From Omnitrophica WOR_2 bacterium RBG_13_41_10 (GTDB lineage: Bacteria; Omnitrophota; Gorgyraeia; Gygaellales; Profunditerraquicolaceae): 37,524 nucleotides of DNA. The notes under the pieces were generated by a model. It was not told the origin of the DNA. It did not search any database and saw nothing but the letters and a program-made list of their open reading frames with translations. Made by a program: the position numbers and the translations under genes. Of the stretch, positions 1 through 8,455 are shown piece by piece; position 1 is the first letter of the stretch, and each line of letters starts with the position of its first letter. Where the stretch lies: the NCBI GenBank assembly GCA_001805465.1, contig MHGH01000015.1:20709-58232 (forward strand), read 5' to 3'.

Positions 1-3000
1 ACCAATTTATCCAGCCGCACAATTTCTTATAAGGGATTGCTTATGCCCCAACAGCTGGATAAGTTCTTTCTTGACTTAAGAGACCAAGCCTTAGAGAGCG
101 CTCTTGTTCTGGTTCATTCCCGTTATAGCACCAATACCTTTCCTACTTGGGATTTAGCGCAGCCATTCAGATTCCTTGCCCATAATGGAGAGATAAATAC
201 CTTGCGGGGTAATATTAATTGGATGCGTGCGCGGGAAGGCCTATTAAGGAGTGACTTATTTGGGAAAGACTTAAAAAAGATACTTCCTGTTATCGTGCCT
301 GGCGGAAGCGATTCAGCAACAATAGATAATGTTTTTGAGCTCTTAGTCTTAGCCGGTCGGCCGCTTGCCGAGGCGATGATGATGCTTATCCCTTGCGCTT
401 GGCAGCAGGATAATTTTATGGATGAGAAATTAAAGGCCTTCTATAAGTATCAGGCCTGTTTAATGGAGCCATGGGATGGTCCGGCTGCGATTGTATTTAG
501 TGATGGTATAAGGGTGGGTGCTAGTTTAGATAGAAACGGCTTACGTCCCGCGCGTTACATTATTACTAAAGACGGCCGGGTAGTTATGGCTTCAGAAGTT
601 GGCGTTTTAGATATCAACCCAAGCGATATCCAAACTTGCGGAAGACTTGAGCCGGGAAAGATACTTTTTATTGATACCCAACAGGGCCGTATCATAGAGG
701 ATCAAGTGCTAAAAGGGTTAATTTCTAGAATAGAACCCTATAGCCAGTGGATTAAGGAGGGTGTGGTTAAACTTGATAGCTTAAAAGTTACCAAGTCGCT
801 CCCTCGACTGCCCTGGAGACAGGCAAATCGCCAGGTCACTGGTGAAGATATTTTGACTCAATTAAAAGCTTTTGGATATACCCGCGAAGATTTAAAGTTT
901 ATCATAAAACCGATGGTAGAAAATGCCCAGGAACCGATAGGCTCTATGGGCTGCGATACTCCTTACGCGGTTTTATCACAGAGACCCCAACTTTTGTACG
1001 CATATTTTAAGCAATTATTTGCGCAGGTTACTAATCCGGCAATCGATCCTATCCGCGAAGAATTAGTAATGAGTTTAGAGACCTATCTTGGCCCGGAAAA
1101 AAATATCTTGAAGGATTCGCCTAAACATTGCCACAAATTGCTCATTAAAAGGCCGATCATTACCAATGAAGAATTAGAGAAAATCAGGCATATTAAAACG
1201 AATAACTTTAAAGCTAAGACTATTTCTTTATTATTTCCCGCCACAAAGCGTGGCGGGTCCGCCAAAGGCGGAAATATTTCGGGAGAGGATGCTTTCAGGA
1301 AAAAATTAGAAAATATTTGTCAAGATGCAACATGGGCGATAAAAAAAGGTTACACCTTTATTATTTTAAGCGACCGGGGAGTGGATGAAAATCAAGCCGC
1401 ATTACCGGCTTTACTGGCTACCGCAGCAGTACACCATCATCTAGTATCAAGTGTTCTACGTAATCAGATTGGTATTATTGTGGAGAGCGCAGAGCCAAGA
1501 GAGGTACATCATTTTGCCCTGCTATTCGGCTATGGAGCTGATTGCATCAACCCATATCTTGCTTTTGAGGCAGTAAAATATGTTGTTGGAGATGAGCTAA
1601 CGAATTTGAATCCAGAGAAAGTAATTCAGCGTTATATTAAGGCAGCCGAGAAAGGAATCCTAAAAATTCTCTCTAAGATGGGCATCTCTACCTTACAAAG
1701 TTACCGCGGGGCGCAGATATTTGAGGCAGTGGGATTAAGCAGCGATGTTATCGATAATTATTTTAGCGGAACTGTTTCCAGAATAGGCGGCGCTAGTTTA
1801 GATACAATCGCTAAGGAATCATTATTACGGCATAAAGAGGCATTTTATGAACTAGAAACACCGTTTTTAAAGACAGGCGGATTTTATCAGTACAAGAGGG
1901 ATGGTGAATTTCATCTTTGGAATCCTGAAAATATTGCTTTGTTACAGGATGCGACCAGAAACTGTGACTTAAAAAGATACCAGGAATTTGCTAAAGCTAT
2001 TAATAACCAAGCAGATAATCCTACGACATTGCGCAGCTTGCTTAGGTTTAAGAAGAGAAAACCAATTCCTATTGCAGAGGTAGAGTCCCAAGATGAGATT
2101 TTTAAGCGTTTTGCTACGGGTGCAATGAGCTTTGGGTCAATTAGCAAGAATTGCCATGAGACGATTGCTATTGCCATGAATAAGTTAAGTGCTAAATCAA
2201 ACACCGGAGAAGGAGGAGAAGATCCAGCGCGTTTTGTTACTTTAGTAAATGGAGATTCTACGAGGAGTGCAATAAAACAAGTGGCTTCAGGTCGTTTTGG
2301 CGTCACCACGAATTATTTAGTCAATGCCGATGAGTTACAGATAAAGATAGCCCAAGGGGCAAAACCCGGTGAAGGAGGACAACTACCGGGACATAAAGTA
2401 AGCCAGATTATCGCTAAGACACGTTATACGACACCGGGAGTGACCTTAATTTCGCCTCCACCGCACCACGATATTTATTCTATTGAAGACTTAGCACAGT
2501 TAATCTTTGACCTAAAAAATGTAAACCCGGATGCGCGTATCAGCGTAAAATTAGTTTCTGAAGTCGGGGTAGGAACTATTGCTGCCGGAGTGGCTAAAGG
2601 CCACGCAGACACGATTCTTATTTCAGGCGGAGACGGAGGAACCGGCGCTTCACCTTTAAGTTCAATAAGACATGCCGGGCTTCCCTGGGAATTAGGTTTA
2701 GCTGAGACGCACCAAACATTAGTTTTAAATGATTTAAGGAGTAGGGTGCGCCTGCAGACCGATGGACAGATGCGCACCGGTCGCGATGTAGCTATTGCCT
2801 GCCTCTTAGGAGCAGAGGAATTTGGTTTCTCTACTTCCGTTCTGATTGTTTTAGGTTGCGTCATGCTTAGGCACTGTCATTTAAATAATTGTTCAGTAGG
2901 TATCGCCACTCAGGATAAAATCTTAGAGGCAAGATTCCCGGGTAAACCAGAATACATCATAAATTATTTTCATTTTGTCGCAGAAGAGTTGCGTCAGATT

Positions 3001-4008
3001 ATGGCCAGTTTAGGTCTACGTACTATTGATGAGATGGTGGGAAGGCCAAACTTACTGGAATTAAATAGCGATATCTTACCGTGGAAGGCAAAACAAATCG
3101 ATTTTTCAAAAATCCTCTATAAACCTGAAACAGCGAATACCGTAGGAACTCATTGTGCTGTAAAGCAGAGTCACGGGATAAACAAAGTTTTAGATTCAAA
3201 ACTTATCGAGTTAGCAAAACCCGCATTTGAAAAGGGCGAGCCAGTAAGAGCGGCATTAGAGATAAATAATACAAATAGGGCCACAGGCGCTACCTTAAGT
3301 GGTCGGGTATGCAAAGTTTTTGGAGAAGAAGGGCTTTTAGATGATACGATTCATTTTAAATTTAAAGGTATAGCGGGTCAAAGTTTCGGGGCATGGTTGG
3401 CAAAAGGGGTTACCTTTGAGCTGGAGGGGATGAGCAATGACTATGTAGGAAAAGGCATTTCCGGAGGTAAAATCATCATCTATCCGGATAAACAGGCGGA
3501 TTATAGACCGCAAGAAAATATTATTATTGGTAATACTACTTTCTATGGAGCGATAAGTGGCGAGGCGTATATCAGAGGGGTTGCCGGAGAGAGATTTTGT
3601 ATTAGAAATTCCGGTCTAAATGCGGTAGTGGAAGGAGTAGGAGAGCATGGTTGTGAGTATATGACCGGCGGAAGGGTTGTGGTTTTAGGTAAAACCGGCA
3701 GAAACTTTGCTGCTGGAATGTCCGGCGGTATCGCTTATATCTATGATCTAGAGGGTGATTTTAAGGATAAATGCAATACGGATATGGTGCAATTAGAAAC
3801 ACTATTAGAGGCCGACGCCGATACGGTTAGAGAGTTGTTGCTAAACCATTATCGCTATACAAAAAGTTCAGTGGCCAAAGAGGTGCTCGATGATTTTAGT
3901 AATAAAATGCGAAAGTTCATAAAGGTTATGCCTTTTGAGTATAAGCGCATTTTGGAAAAAAGAGGAATAAAAGAAGAGCTAGAATTGATAGAGGTTTCTG
4001 ATGGGTGA
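1..4008 (+). CDS. gltB: Glutamate synthase large subunit, 5' end outside window
   Basis: Ferredoxin- or NADPH-linked glutamate synthase large subunit: it hydrolyses glutamine and uses the ammonia to turn 2-oxoglutarate into glutamate. The frame is open from base 1, and the residues before the first in-window ATG (SSRTISYKG) match the family, so the gene begins upstream. About 1335 residues are present against roughly 1500 in the family; the N-terminal catalytic cysteine is among those missing. Visible parts are the rest of the class II glutaminase domain (AHNGEINTLRGN), the FMN domain from about 2100 (TGAMSFGSIS), the 3Fe-4S cysteines of CVMLRHCHLNNC (2857-2895) and the C-terminal glycine-rich beta-helix domain from about 3270. 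An extra peptide, PATKRGGSAKGG, near 1237-1272 is encoded by a palindromic insert (separate entry). It overlaps gltD by 8 bases, so the two subunits are probably translationally coupled. Confidence 0.96.
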   Translation, partial: TNLSSRTISYKGLLMPQQLDKFFLDLRDQALESALVLVHSRYSTNTFPTWDLAQPFRFLAHNGEINTLRGNINWMRAREGLLRSDLFGKDLKKILPVIVPGGSDSATIDNVFELLVLAGRPLAEAMMMLIPCAWQQDNFMDEKLKAFYKYQACLMEPWDGPAAIVFSDGIRVGASLDRNGLRPARYIITKDGRVVMASEVGVLDINPSDIQTCGRLEPGKILFIDTQQGRIIEDQVLKGLISRIEPYSQWIKEGVVKLDSLKVTKSLPRLPWRQANRQVTGEDILTQLKAFGYTREDLKFIIKPMVENAQEPIGSMGCDTPYAVLSQRPQLLYAYFKQLFAQVTNPAIDPIREELVMSLETYLGPEKNILKDSPKHCHKLLIKRPIITNEELEKIRHIKTNNFKAKTISLLFPATKRGGSAKGGNISGEDAFRKKLENICQDATWAIKKGYTFIILSDRGVDENQAALPALLATAAVHHHLVSSVLRNQIGIIVESAEPREVHHFALLFGYGADCINPYLAFEAVKYVVGDELTNLNPEKVIQRYIKAAEKGILKILSKMGISTLQSYRGAQIFEAVGLSSDVIDNYFSGTVSRIGGASLDTIAKESLLRHKEAFYELETPFLKTGGFYQYKRDGEFHLWNPENIALLQDATRNCDLKRYQEFAKAINNQADNPTTLRSLLRFKKRKPIPIAEVESQDEIFKRFATGAMSFGSISKNCHETIAIAMNKLSAKSNTGEGGEDPARFVTLVNGDSTRSAIKQVASGRFGVTTNYLVNADELQIKIAQGAKPGEGGQLPGHKVSQIIAKTRYTTPGVTLISPPPHHDIYSIEDLAQLIFDLKNVNPDARISVKLVSEVGVGTIAAGVAKGHADTILISGGDGGTGASPLSSIRHAGLPWELGLAETHQTLVLNDLRSRVRLQTDGQMRTGRDVAIACLLGAEEFGFSTSVLIVLGCVMLRHCHLNNCSVGIATQDKILEARFPGKPEYIINYFHFVAEELRQIMASLGLRTIDEMVGRPNLLELNSDILPWKAKQIDFSKILYKPETANTVGTHCAVKQSHGINKVLDSKLIELAKPAFEKGEPVRAALEINNTNRATGATLSGRVCKVFGEEGLLDDTIHFKFKGIAGQSFGAWLAKGVTFELEGMSNDYVGKGISGGKIIIYPDKQADYRPQENIIIGNTTFYGAISGEAYIRGVAGERFCIRNSGLNAVVEGVGEHGCEYMTGGRVVVLGKTGRNFAAGMSGGIAYIYDLEGDFKDKCNTDMVQLETLLEADADTVRELLLNHYRYTKSSVAKEVLDDFSNKMRKFIKVMPFEYKRILEKRGIKEELELIEVSDG
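1237..1272. repeat. In-frame GC-rich double palindrome inside gltB
   Basis: Two adjacent perfect hairpins: CCCGCCAC / GTGGCGGG (1237-1244 and 1250-1257) and TCCGCC / GGCGGA (1258-1263 and 1267-1272). The flanking ATTT (1233-1236) and AAAT (1272-1275) can extend an outer pairing. The block reads through in frame as a Gly/Lys-rich peptide where GltB proteins normally have a short loop before the segment leading to LSDRGV. Similar CCCGCC...GGCGGG arms occur at 5587-5641 and 13269-13288. Confidence 0.75.
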
Positions 4009-5410
4009 TCTGAGAGGATTCTTAAAAGTAAAAAGAGGAGCTTCGCAGTATAGACCAGTGTGCGAACGGCTAAAGGATCATTGCGAGGTTTGCCTACTAC
4101 CCGAGGTAGAGTGTTCTCAAGAGCAGGCTTCGCGCTGTATGGATTGTGGTACACCTTTTTGCCATTGGGGATGTCCAATTGGAAATTACATACCCGAATG
4201 GAATGATTTAGTTTTTCGCGGGCATTGGCAGAAGGCATTCCAACTTTTGGCTGCGACTAATAATTTTCCGGAAATCACCGGAAGGATTTGCTCGGGCCTG
4301 TGCGAATATTCCTGTGTTCTGGGAATAAATGATGACCCTGTAACCATAAAAGAGAATGAATTAGCGATAATTGAATATGCCTTCCAGATGGGGCTAGTTA
4401 AGCCAAGCCTACTTAAGAAACGCACTGGAAAACAGATAGCCATAGTAGGTTCAGGGCCAGCAGGTTTGTCTTTGGCGGACCAGCTGAATAAAGCCGGTCA
4501 TTTAGTAGTAGTTTTTGAAAAAGCAGATAAAATCGGGGGAATGCTGCGTTATGGTATCCCTGATTTTAAACTGGAAAAATGGATACTGGACCGTAGGATT
4601 GAGATTCTTAAAAGAGAAGGGATTATATTTAATACCGGTGTTTATGTAGGTAAAGGATTAAAGGACGAATATTTAAAAAAGGAGTTTGACGCTATCTGTT
4701 TGGCTATGGGTTGCGGCGTACCACGAGATTTAAATATAGAAGGTAGGTCTTTATCAGGGATTCACTTCGCTATGGATTACTTAATTCAGACGAATAAGAA
4801 GGTTAGCGAAGAAAAAATTCCTTCTGATAAATTAATTGATGCAAAGGGCAAAAGAGTCGTGGTGATTGGTGGCGGCGATACGGGTGCGGATTGCTTGGGT
4901 GTAGCGCATCGCCAAGGCGCAAAATGCGTGGTGCAGATTGAACTTTTAGCTAAGCCGCCAGAATGTCGAACCCCAGATTATCCTTGGCCAAAGTATCCTT
5001 TGCTTTGCAAAACTACTACTAGCCATGAAGAAGGTGGGATAAGGGAGTGGTCAGTCTCCACTAAAAAGCTTATCGGAGAGAACGGTTGGGTAAAAAAGCT
5101 CCTTTGTCAGAGAGTGAACCAAGAAACAGCTGGCAGAGAATTTGAAATTGAGGCAGATTTGGTGATTTTAGCCTTAGGGTTTCTGCATCCTGAACGTAAT
5201 GGTTTACTTAAAGATCTATGCTTAGAACTTGACTCAAGGGGCAATGTAAAAACTGATGAGAATTATATGACTTCAAGCAAGGGGATCTTTTCTGCTGGAG
5301 ATATGCATAGGGGGCAATCCTTAGTAGTCTGGGCTATCTCAGAAGGAAGAAAAACTGCCTATGCAATAGATAAATATTTAATGGGCAAAAGTAATTTGTC
5401 AATGCTTTAG
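4001..5410 (+). CDS. gltD: Glutamate synthase small subunit
   Basis: Small (beta) subunit of glutamate synthase, which takes electrons from NAD(P)H through FAD and two 4Fe-4S clusters and passes them to GltB. At 469 residues it has the usual length. The N-terminal cysteine-rich region (CEVC, CMDCGTPFCHWGCP, CSGLCEYSC) holds the Fe-S ligands. A first Rossmann motif, VGSGPAG (near residue 150), binds FAD and a second, IGGGDTG (near 292), binds NAD(P)H; the C-terminal FSAGD closes the FAD site. The ATG at 4001 overlaps the gltB stop. A promoter for the next transcription unit begins 6 bases after this stop codon. Homologous subunits also act as the electron-input part of other enzymes, but adjacency to gltB settles the role here. 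Confidence 0.95.
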   Translation: MGDLRGFLKVKRGASQYRPVCERLKDHCEVCLLPEVECSQEQASRCMDCGTPFCHWGCPIGNYIPEWNDLVFRGHWQKAFQLLAATNNFPEITGRICSGLCEYSCVLGINDDPVTIKENELAIIEYAFQMGLVKPSLLKKRTGKQIAIVGSGPAGLSLADQLNKAGHLVVVFEKADKIGGMLRYGIPDFKLEKWILDRRIEILKREGIIFNTGVYVGKGLKDEYLKKEFDAICLAMGCGVPRDLNIEGRSLSGIHFAMDYLIQTNKKVSEEKIPSDKLIDAKGKRVVVIGGGDTGADCLGVAHRQGAKCVVQIELLAKPPECRTPDYPWPKYPLLCKTTTSHEEGGIREWSVSTKKLIGENGWVKKLLCQRVNQETAGREFEIEADLVILALGFLHPERNGLLKDLCLELDSRGNVKTDENYMTSSKGIFSAGDMHRGQSLVVWAISEGRKTAYAIDKYLMGKSNLSML

Positions 5411-5415
5411 AGGCA

Positions 5416-5443
5416 TTGACAACCAGAGGAAACATGTTATACT
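5416..5443 (+). promoter_or_regulatory. Sigma-70-type promoter upstream of pyrG
   Basis: TTGACA at 5416-5421, a 16-base spacer, then TATACT at 5438-5443: a full match at -35 and five of six at -10. The expected start of transcription is near 5450. It lies directly after the gltD stop and reads toward pyrG, but a terminator follows within about 75 bases. Confidence 0.75.
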
Positions 5444-5455
5444 CAATAGTAGTCC

Positions 5456-5471
5456 AAAGTAGTACTACTTT
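5456..5471. promoter_or_regulatory. Perfect 16-bp palindrome at the start of transcription (possible operator)
   Basis: AAAGTAGTACTACTTT is its own reverse complement over all 16 bases. It lies about 6 to 22 bases past the predicted start of transcription, a common place for a repressor operator. In RNA it could only form a tight hairpin. The binding protein is unknown. Confidence 0.45.
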
Positions 5472-5482
5472 AGAGAACAAAG

Positions 5483-5521
5483 GCGTTTAGGGCCGGATTG
5501 TTGGCACTGAGCGCTTTTTTT
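5483..5521 (+). terminator. Intrinsic terminator in the pyrG upstream region
   Basis: GCGTTTAGGGCC (5483-5494) pairs with GGCACTGAGCGC (5503-5514) over 12 positions, with one mismatch and two G-T pairs, around an 8-base loop. Seven T follow (5515-5521). It is the canonical shape of a Rho-independent terminator. Because a promoter lies about 60 bases upstream, it should end a transcript of about 70 bases, or act as an attenuator for pyrG and the genes behind it. It would also stop readthrough from gltBD. Confidence 0.72.
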
Positions 5522-5526
5522 ATTGA

Positions 5527-5580
5527 GGCCACAACTTATGGAGTAGCAGTTTTAATTTTGGCGACATAAGTTGTATGGCC
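5527..5580. repeat. Inverted repeat between terminator and pyrG
   Basis: ACAACTTATG (5531-5540) is the exact reverse complement of CATAAGTTGT (5565-5574). An outer GGCC/GGCC pair (5527-5530 and 5577-5580) extends the stem to 14 bp with a 2-base bulge. The loop is 24 bases and no T-run follows, so it is not a terminator. It may be a regulatory RNA structure or a small palindromic repeat. Confidence 0.6.
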
Positions 5581-5586
5581 GAAATA

Positions 5587-5641
5587 ATCCCGCCTTTTCT
5601 TACTATATGGTGCCTAAATTGCTTTGATGAAAAGGCGGGAT
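5587..5641. repeat. 13-bp perfect inverted repeat ending just before the pyrG ribosome binding site
   Basis: ATCCCGCCTTTTC (5587-5599) and GAAAAGGCGGGAT (5629-5641) are perfect reverse complements around a 29-base loop. The right arm ends two bases before the AGAGG (5643-5647) that precedes the pyrG ATG, so folding could affect ribosome access. The CCCGCC/GGCGGG core is shared with the palindromes at 1237-1272 and 13269-13288. Confidence 0.65.
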
Positions 5642-5654
5642 AAGAGGTAAAACT

Positions 5655-7268
5655 ATGGCAAAATACATATTTGTAACCGGTGGCGTAATATCAAGCCTGG
5701 GTAAGGGCATTACTTCCGCTTCAATCGGAAAGATTTTGGAATCACGGGGATTAAAAATTACTCTTATGAAGTTAGATCCTTATATTAATGTTGACCCCGG
5801 CACCATGAACCCTTATCAGCATGGCGAGGTTTATGTTACCGAAGATGGAGCAGAGACAGATTTAGACCTTGGGCATTACGAAAGATTTATCCGCGCCCAG
5901 ATGACCAAATTCAATAATGTTACTACTGGACAGGTATATAACACGGTAATTTCTAAAGAGAGGCACGGTGATTACTTAGGCAAGACAATTCAGGTAATTC
6001 CGCATATCACTGATGAGATCAAAGAGAGAATAAAAAAAGTCGCCCAGGTGTCCGCAGCCGATATCGTTATTATTGAAGTTGGCGGCACAGTAGGTGATAT
6101 TGAGAGTTTGCCGTTTCTGGAAGCAGCCAGGCAATTCAGCTTAGATATAGGTAAGGATAACGTGATTTATATTCATCTTACTCTCGTTCCTTATATAAAA
6201 TGCGCAGATGAGATAAAGACAAAACCGACACAGCATAGCGTAGGTACATTACGTGAAATCGGGATCCAGCCGGATATATTAATCTGTCGTACTGAAAAGA
6301 CATTATCCTGCGAACTAAAGGAAAAGATATCTCTGTTTTGTAATGTGCGCAAGGAAGCAGTTATTGAAGCTAAGGATGTAGAGTCGATCTACCAGATTCC
6401 TCTGGTTTTTAAGAATCAGATTCTAGATGAAATTATCTTAAGTCATTTTAAGTTAATCTGTAAATTTTCAGATTTAAAGGATTGGGAGAAGAATGTAGCA
6501 GAAAGGGTAATTAAGCCTAAAAATAAAGTGACTATAGCGTTGGTGGGTAAATACATTGCTTTACAGGATGCCTATAAGTCCATTTATGAAGCATTAATTC
6601 ATGCCGGTATTTATAATGATACAAAAGTAGAGATTAAAAAGGTAGATTCAGAAGACATCCAAAAAAAAGGCCCGCAAGAATTTCTAAAAGATGTCTCTGG
6701 GATCCTTGTCCCGGGTGGTTTTGGCTATCGAGGAATTGAGGGCAAGATTAAAGCCATTAAATTTTCCAGGGTTAATAAAATTCCTTTTTTGGGTTTGTGT
6801 TTAGGGATGCAGTGTGCAGTAATTGAATTTTCACGGAATATCTGCGGCCTAAAAGATGCCAACTCTACTGAGTTTAGTCCTAAAACAAAAAATCCGGTAA
6901 TCAGTTTACTAGCCCAGCAGAGGAAGATTAAAGATTTAGGAGGCACGATGCGTTTGGGTGCATACCCTTGCAAGATTAAGAAAAATACTTTGGCGTTTAG
7001 GGTATATGGTAAGACATTGATTCAGGAGCGGCATCGCCATAGGTATGAATTTAACAATAAATATAAGAAATTATTAGAGAAAAAAGGTATGAAATTTTGC
7101 GGTATCTATCTTAAGAGAAACCTGGCGGAGATAATTGAATTAAAGAATCATCCTTATTTTATTGCCGTACAGTTTCATCCGGAATTTAAATCTAAACCCG
7201 ATAAGGCCCACCCGTTATTTAGAGAATTTATAAAGGCGGCAATAGAAAGAAGTAAGATTAACTTTTGA
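5655..7268 (+). CDS. pyrG: CTP synthase
   Basis: Converts UTP to CTP using ATP and ammonia released from glutamine, the last step of pyrimidine nucleotide synthesis. At 537 residues it has the family length. The N-terminal amidoligase domain (about 1-270) starts with KYIFVTGGVISSLGKGIT, the nucleotide-binding loop. The C-terminal class I glutaminase domain has the nucleophile Cys382 in GLCLGMQ and the His508/Glu510 pair in VQFHPEF. A modest AGAGG precedes the ATG. It is the first coding gene after the 244-base regulatory gap and probably leads the pyrG-carA-carB-pur block; the 101-base gap before carA is filled by a heptamer-repeat hairpin. Confidence 0.98.
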   Translation: MAKYIFVTGGVISSLGKGITSASIGKILESRGLKITLMKLDPYINVDPGTMNPYQHGEVYVTEDGAETDLDLGHYERFIRAQMTKFNNVTTGQVYNTVISKERHGDYLGKTIQVIPHITDEIKERIKKVAQVSAADIVIIEVGGTVGDIESLPFLEAARQFSLDIGKDNVIYIHLTLVPYIKCADEIKTKPTQHSVGTLREIGIQPDILICRTEKTLSCELKEKISLFCNVRKEAVIEAKDVESIYQIPLVFKNQILDEIILSHFKLICKFSDLKDWEKNVAERVIKPKNKVTIALVGKYIALQDAYKSIYEALIHAGIYNDTKVEIKKVDSEDIQKKGPQEFLKDVSGILVPGGFGYRGIEGKIKAIKFSRVNKIPFLGLCLGMQCAVIEFSRNICGLKDANSTEFSPKTKNPVISLLAQQRKIKDLGGTMRLGAYPCKIKKNTLAFRVYGKTLIQERHRHRYEFNNKYKKLLEKKGMKFCGIYLKRNLAEIIELKNHPYFIAVQFHPEFKSKPDKAHPLFREFIKAAIERSKINF

Positions 7269-7272
7269 GTTC

Positions 7273-7363
7273 GTACGGTGTACGGAGTACAGTGTACCGA
7301 GCATACAATGTTATACAAATCAGTAATTACTATGCGCCGTACGCGGTACGCCGTACTCAATAC
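7273..7363. repeat. Hairpin built from GTAC-heptamer tandem repeats
   Basis: The left arm is four 7-bp units: GTACGGT, GTACGGA, GTACAGT, GTACCGA (7273-7300), then GCATA. The right arm starts TATGC and has the complementary-strand units GCCGTAC, GCGGTAC, GCCGTAC, TCAATAC (7336-7363). The two arms pair as a long imperfect hairpin around an AT-rich loop, with register shifts of 7 bases possible. This fills almost the whole pyrG-carA gap and stops 6 bases before the carA ATG. The same heptamer run occurs inside prmC (33600-33627). Confidence 0.8.
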
Positions 7364-7369
7364 TAAAAG

Positions 7370-8455
7370 ATGGATGCAATCTTAGCTTTAGAAGACGGAA
7401 CGATATTTAGAGGTGAATCTTTCGGTGCAGACGGAGAAAGATACGGCGAAGTCGTATTTAACACCAGCATGACCGGATACCAAGAAGTCCTTACTGACCC
7501 TTCTTATAAAGGCCAGATTGTAACTATGACTTATCCTTTGATTGGCAACTACGGGATCAATAAAGAGGATATGGAATCAAGGCGGCCTTTTGTGGAAGGT
7601 TTTGTGGTTAAGGAATGTAGCAAAATTTCCAGCAATTGGCGTAGTGAAAAATCATTAGCGGATTATTTTAAGGAAAATAATATCGTAGGTATTGAAGGTA
7701 TGGATACACGTTCACTTACCTTACACATAAGGCGAGTTGGAACAATGAAGGCGGTTTTATCTACCGAGGATTTGGATGAAGAGAGCCTGGTTCAGAAAGC
7801 CAGAGATTCTCAAGGCTTGGTTGGTATAGATTTAGTCAAGGAAGTAACGTGCAATAAAAAATATATCTGGTCGGAAATAAAAGATAAAGGTTATAAAGTA
7901 GCCGTCTTAGATTGCGGTGTAAAATACAATATTTTAAGGGAATTATTAAATCATGGATGTCAGGTGATTGTGATGCCTGCAAATACATCCGTAAAAGAAA
8001 TATTAGAACTAAAAGCCGATGGGGTATTGCTTTCCAACGGGCCGGGTGACCCCGCAGCAGTTAAATACGTAATTGATACTACCAGAGACCTAATGGGGAA
8101 AATTCCCATTTTTGGAATTTGCTTAGGCCATCAGATGCTGGGTTTGGCACTGGGTGGTGCGACCTATAAACTTAAATTCGGCCATCACGGCGCAAACCAT
8201 CCGGTGAAAGATTTAAAGACAGGAAAGGTTTCTATTACGGTTCAGAACCACGGCTTTTGCGTAGATATGGATTCCCTAAATAAGAAAGATATAGAAATCA
8301 CTCATATCAATCTTAATGACCAGACCTTAGAGGGAATACGGCATAAGAAATTACCTATATTTTCCGTGCAGTTTCATCCTGAAGCCTCAGCAGGCCCGCA
8401 TGATGCCTCGTATCTGTTTGAAGAGTTTATCAAAATGATGAAAAAATATGCCTAA
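7370..8455 (+). CDS. carA: Carbamoyl-phosphate synthase small (glutaminase) subunit
   Basis: Hydrolyses glutamine and channels ammonia to CarB to make carbamoyl phosphate for pyrimidines and arginine. Its 361 residues are normal. The N-terminal CPSase small-chain domain (about 1-130) begins DAILALEDGTIFRG. The class I glutaminase domain has the nucleophile Cys251 (GICLGHQ) and His336/Glu338 (VQFHPEA). The start at 7370 fits the family N-terminus, but no Shine-Dalgarno sequence is present: the heptamer hairpin ends 6 bases upstream. Translation may depend on that structure. It overlaps carB by 8 bases. Confidence 0.97.
   Translation: MDAILALEDGTIFRGESFGADGERYGEVVFNTSMTGYQEVLTDPSYKGQIVTMTYPLIGNYGINKEDMESRRPFVEGFVVKECSKISSNWRSEKSLADYFKENNIVGIEGMDTRSLTLHIRRVGTMKAVLSTEDLDEESLVQKARDSQGLVGIDLVKEVTCNKKYIWSEIKDKGYKVAVLDCGVKYNILRELLNHGCQVIVMPANTSVKEILELKADGVLLSNGPGDPAAVKYVIDTTRDLMGKIPIFGICLGHQMLGLALGGATYKLKFGHHGANHPVKDLKTGKVSITVQNHGFCVDMDSLNKKDIEITHINLNDQTLEGIRHKKLPIFSVQFHPEASAGPHDASYLFEEFIKMMKKYA

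Noticed and set aside
1..36. gltB starting at the ATG at 43 or at the TTG at 37
   Set aside because: The frame is open to base 1 and the residues before these codons match GltB, so the gene simply begins upstream of the window.
5398..5420. Perfect 8-bp inverted repeat GTCAATGC / GCATTGAC over the gltD stop as a terminator
   Set aside because: No T-run follows and its right arm is part of the -35 box. It might be an operator, but nothing else supports that.
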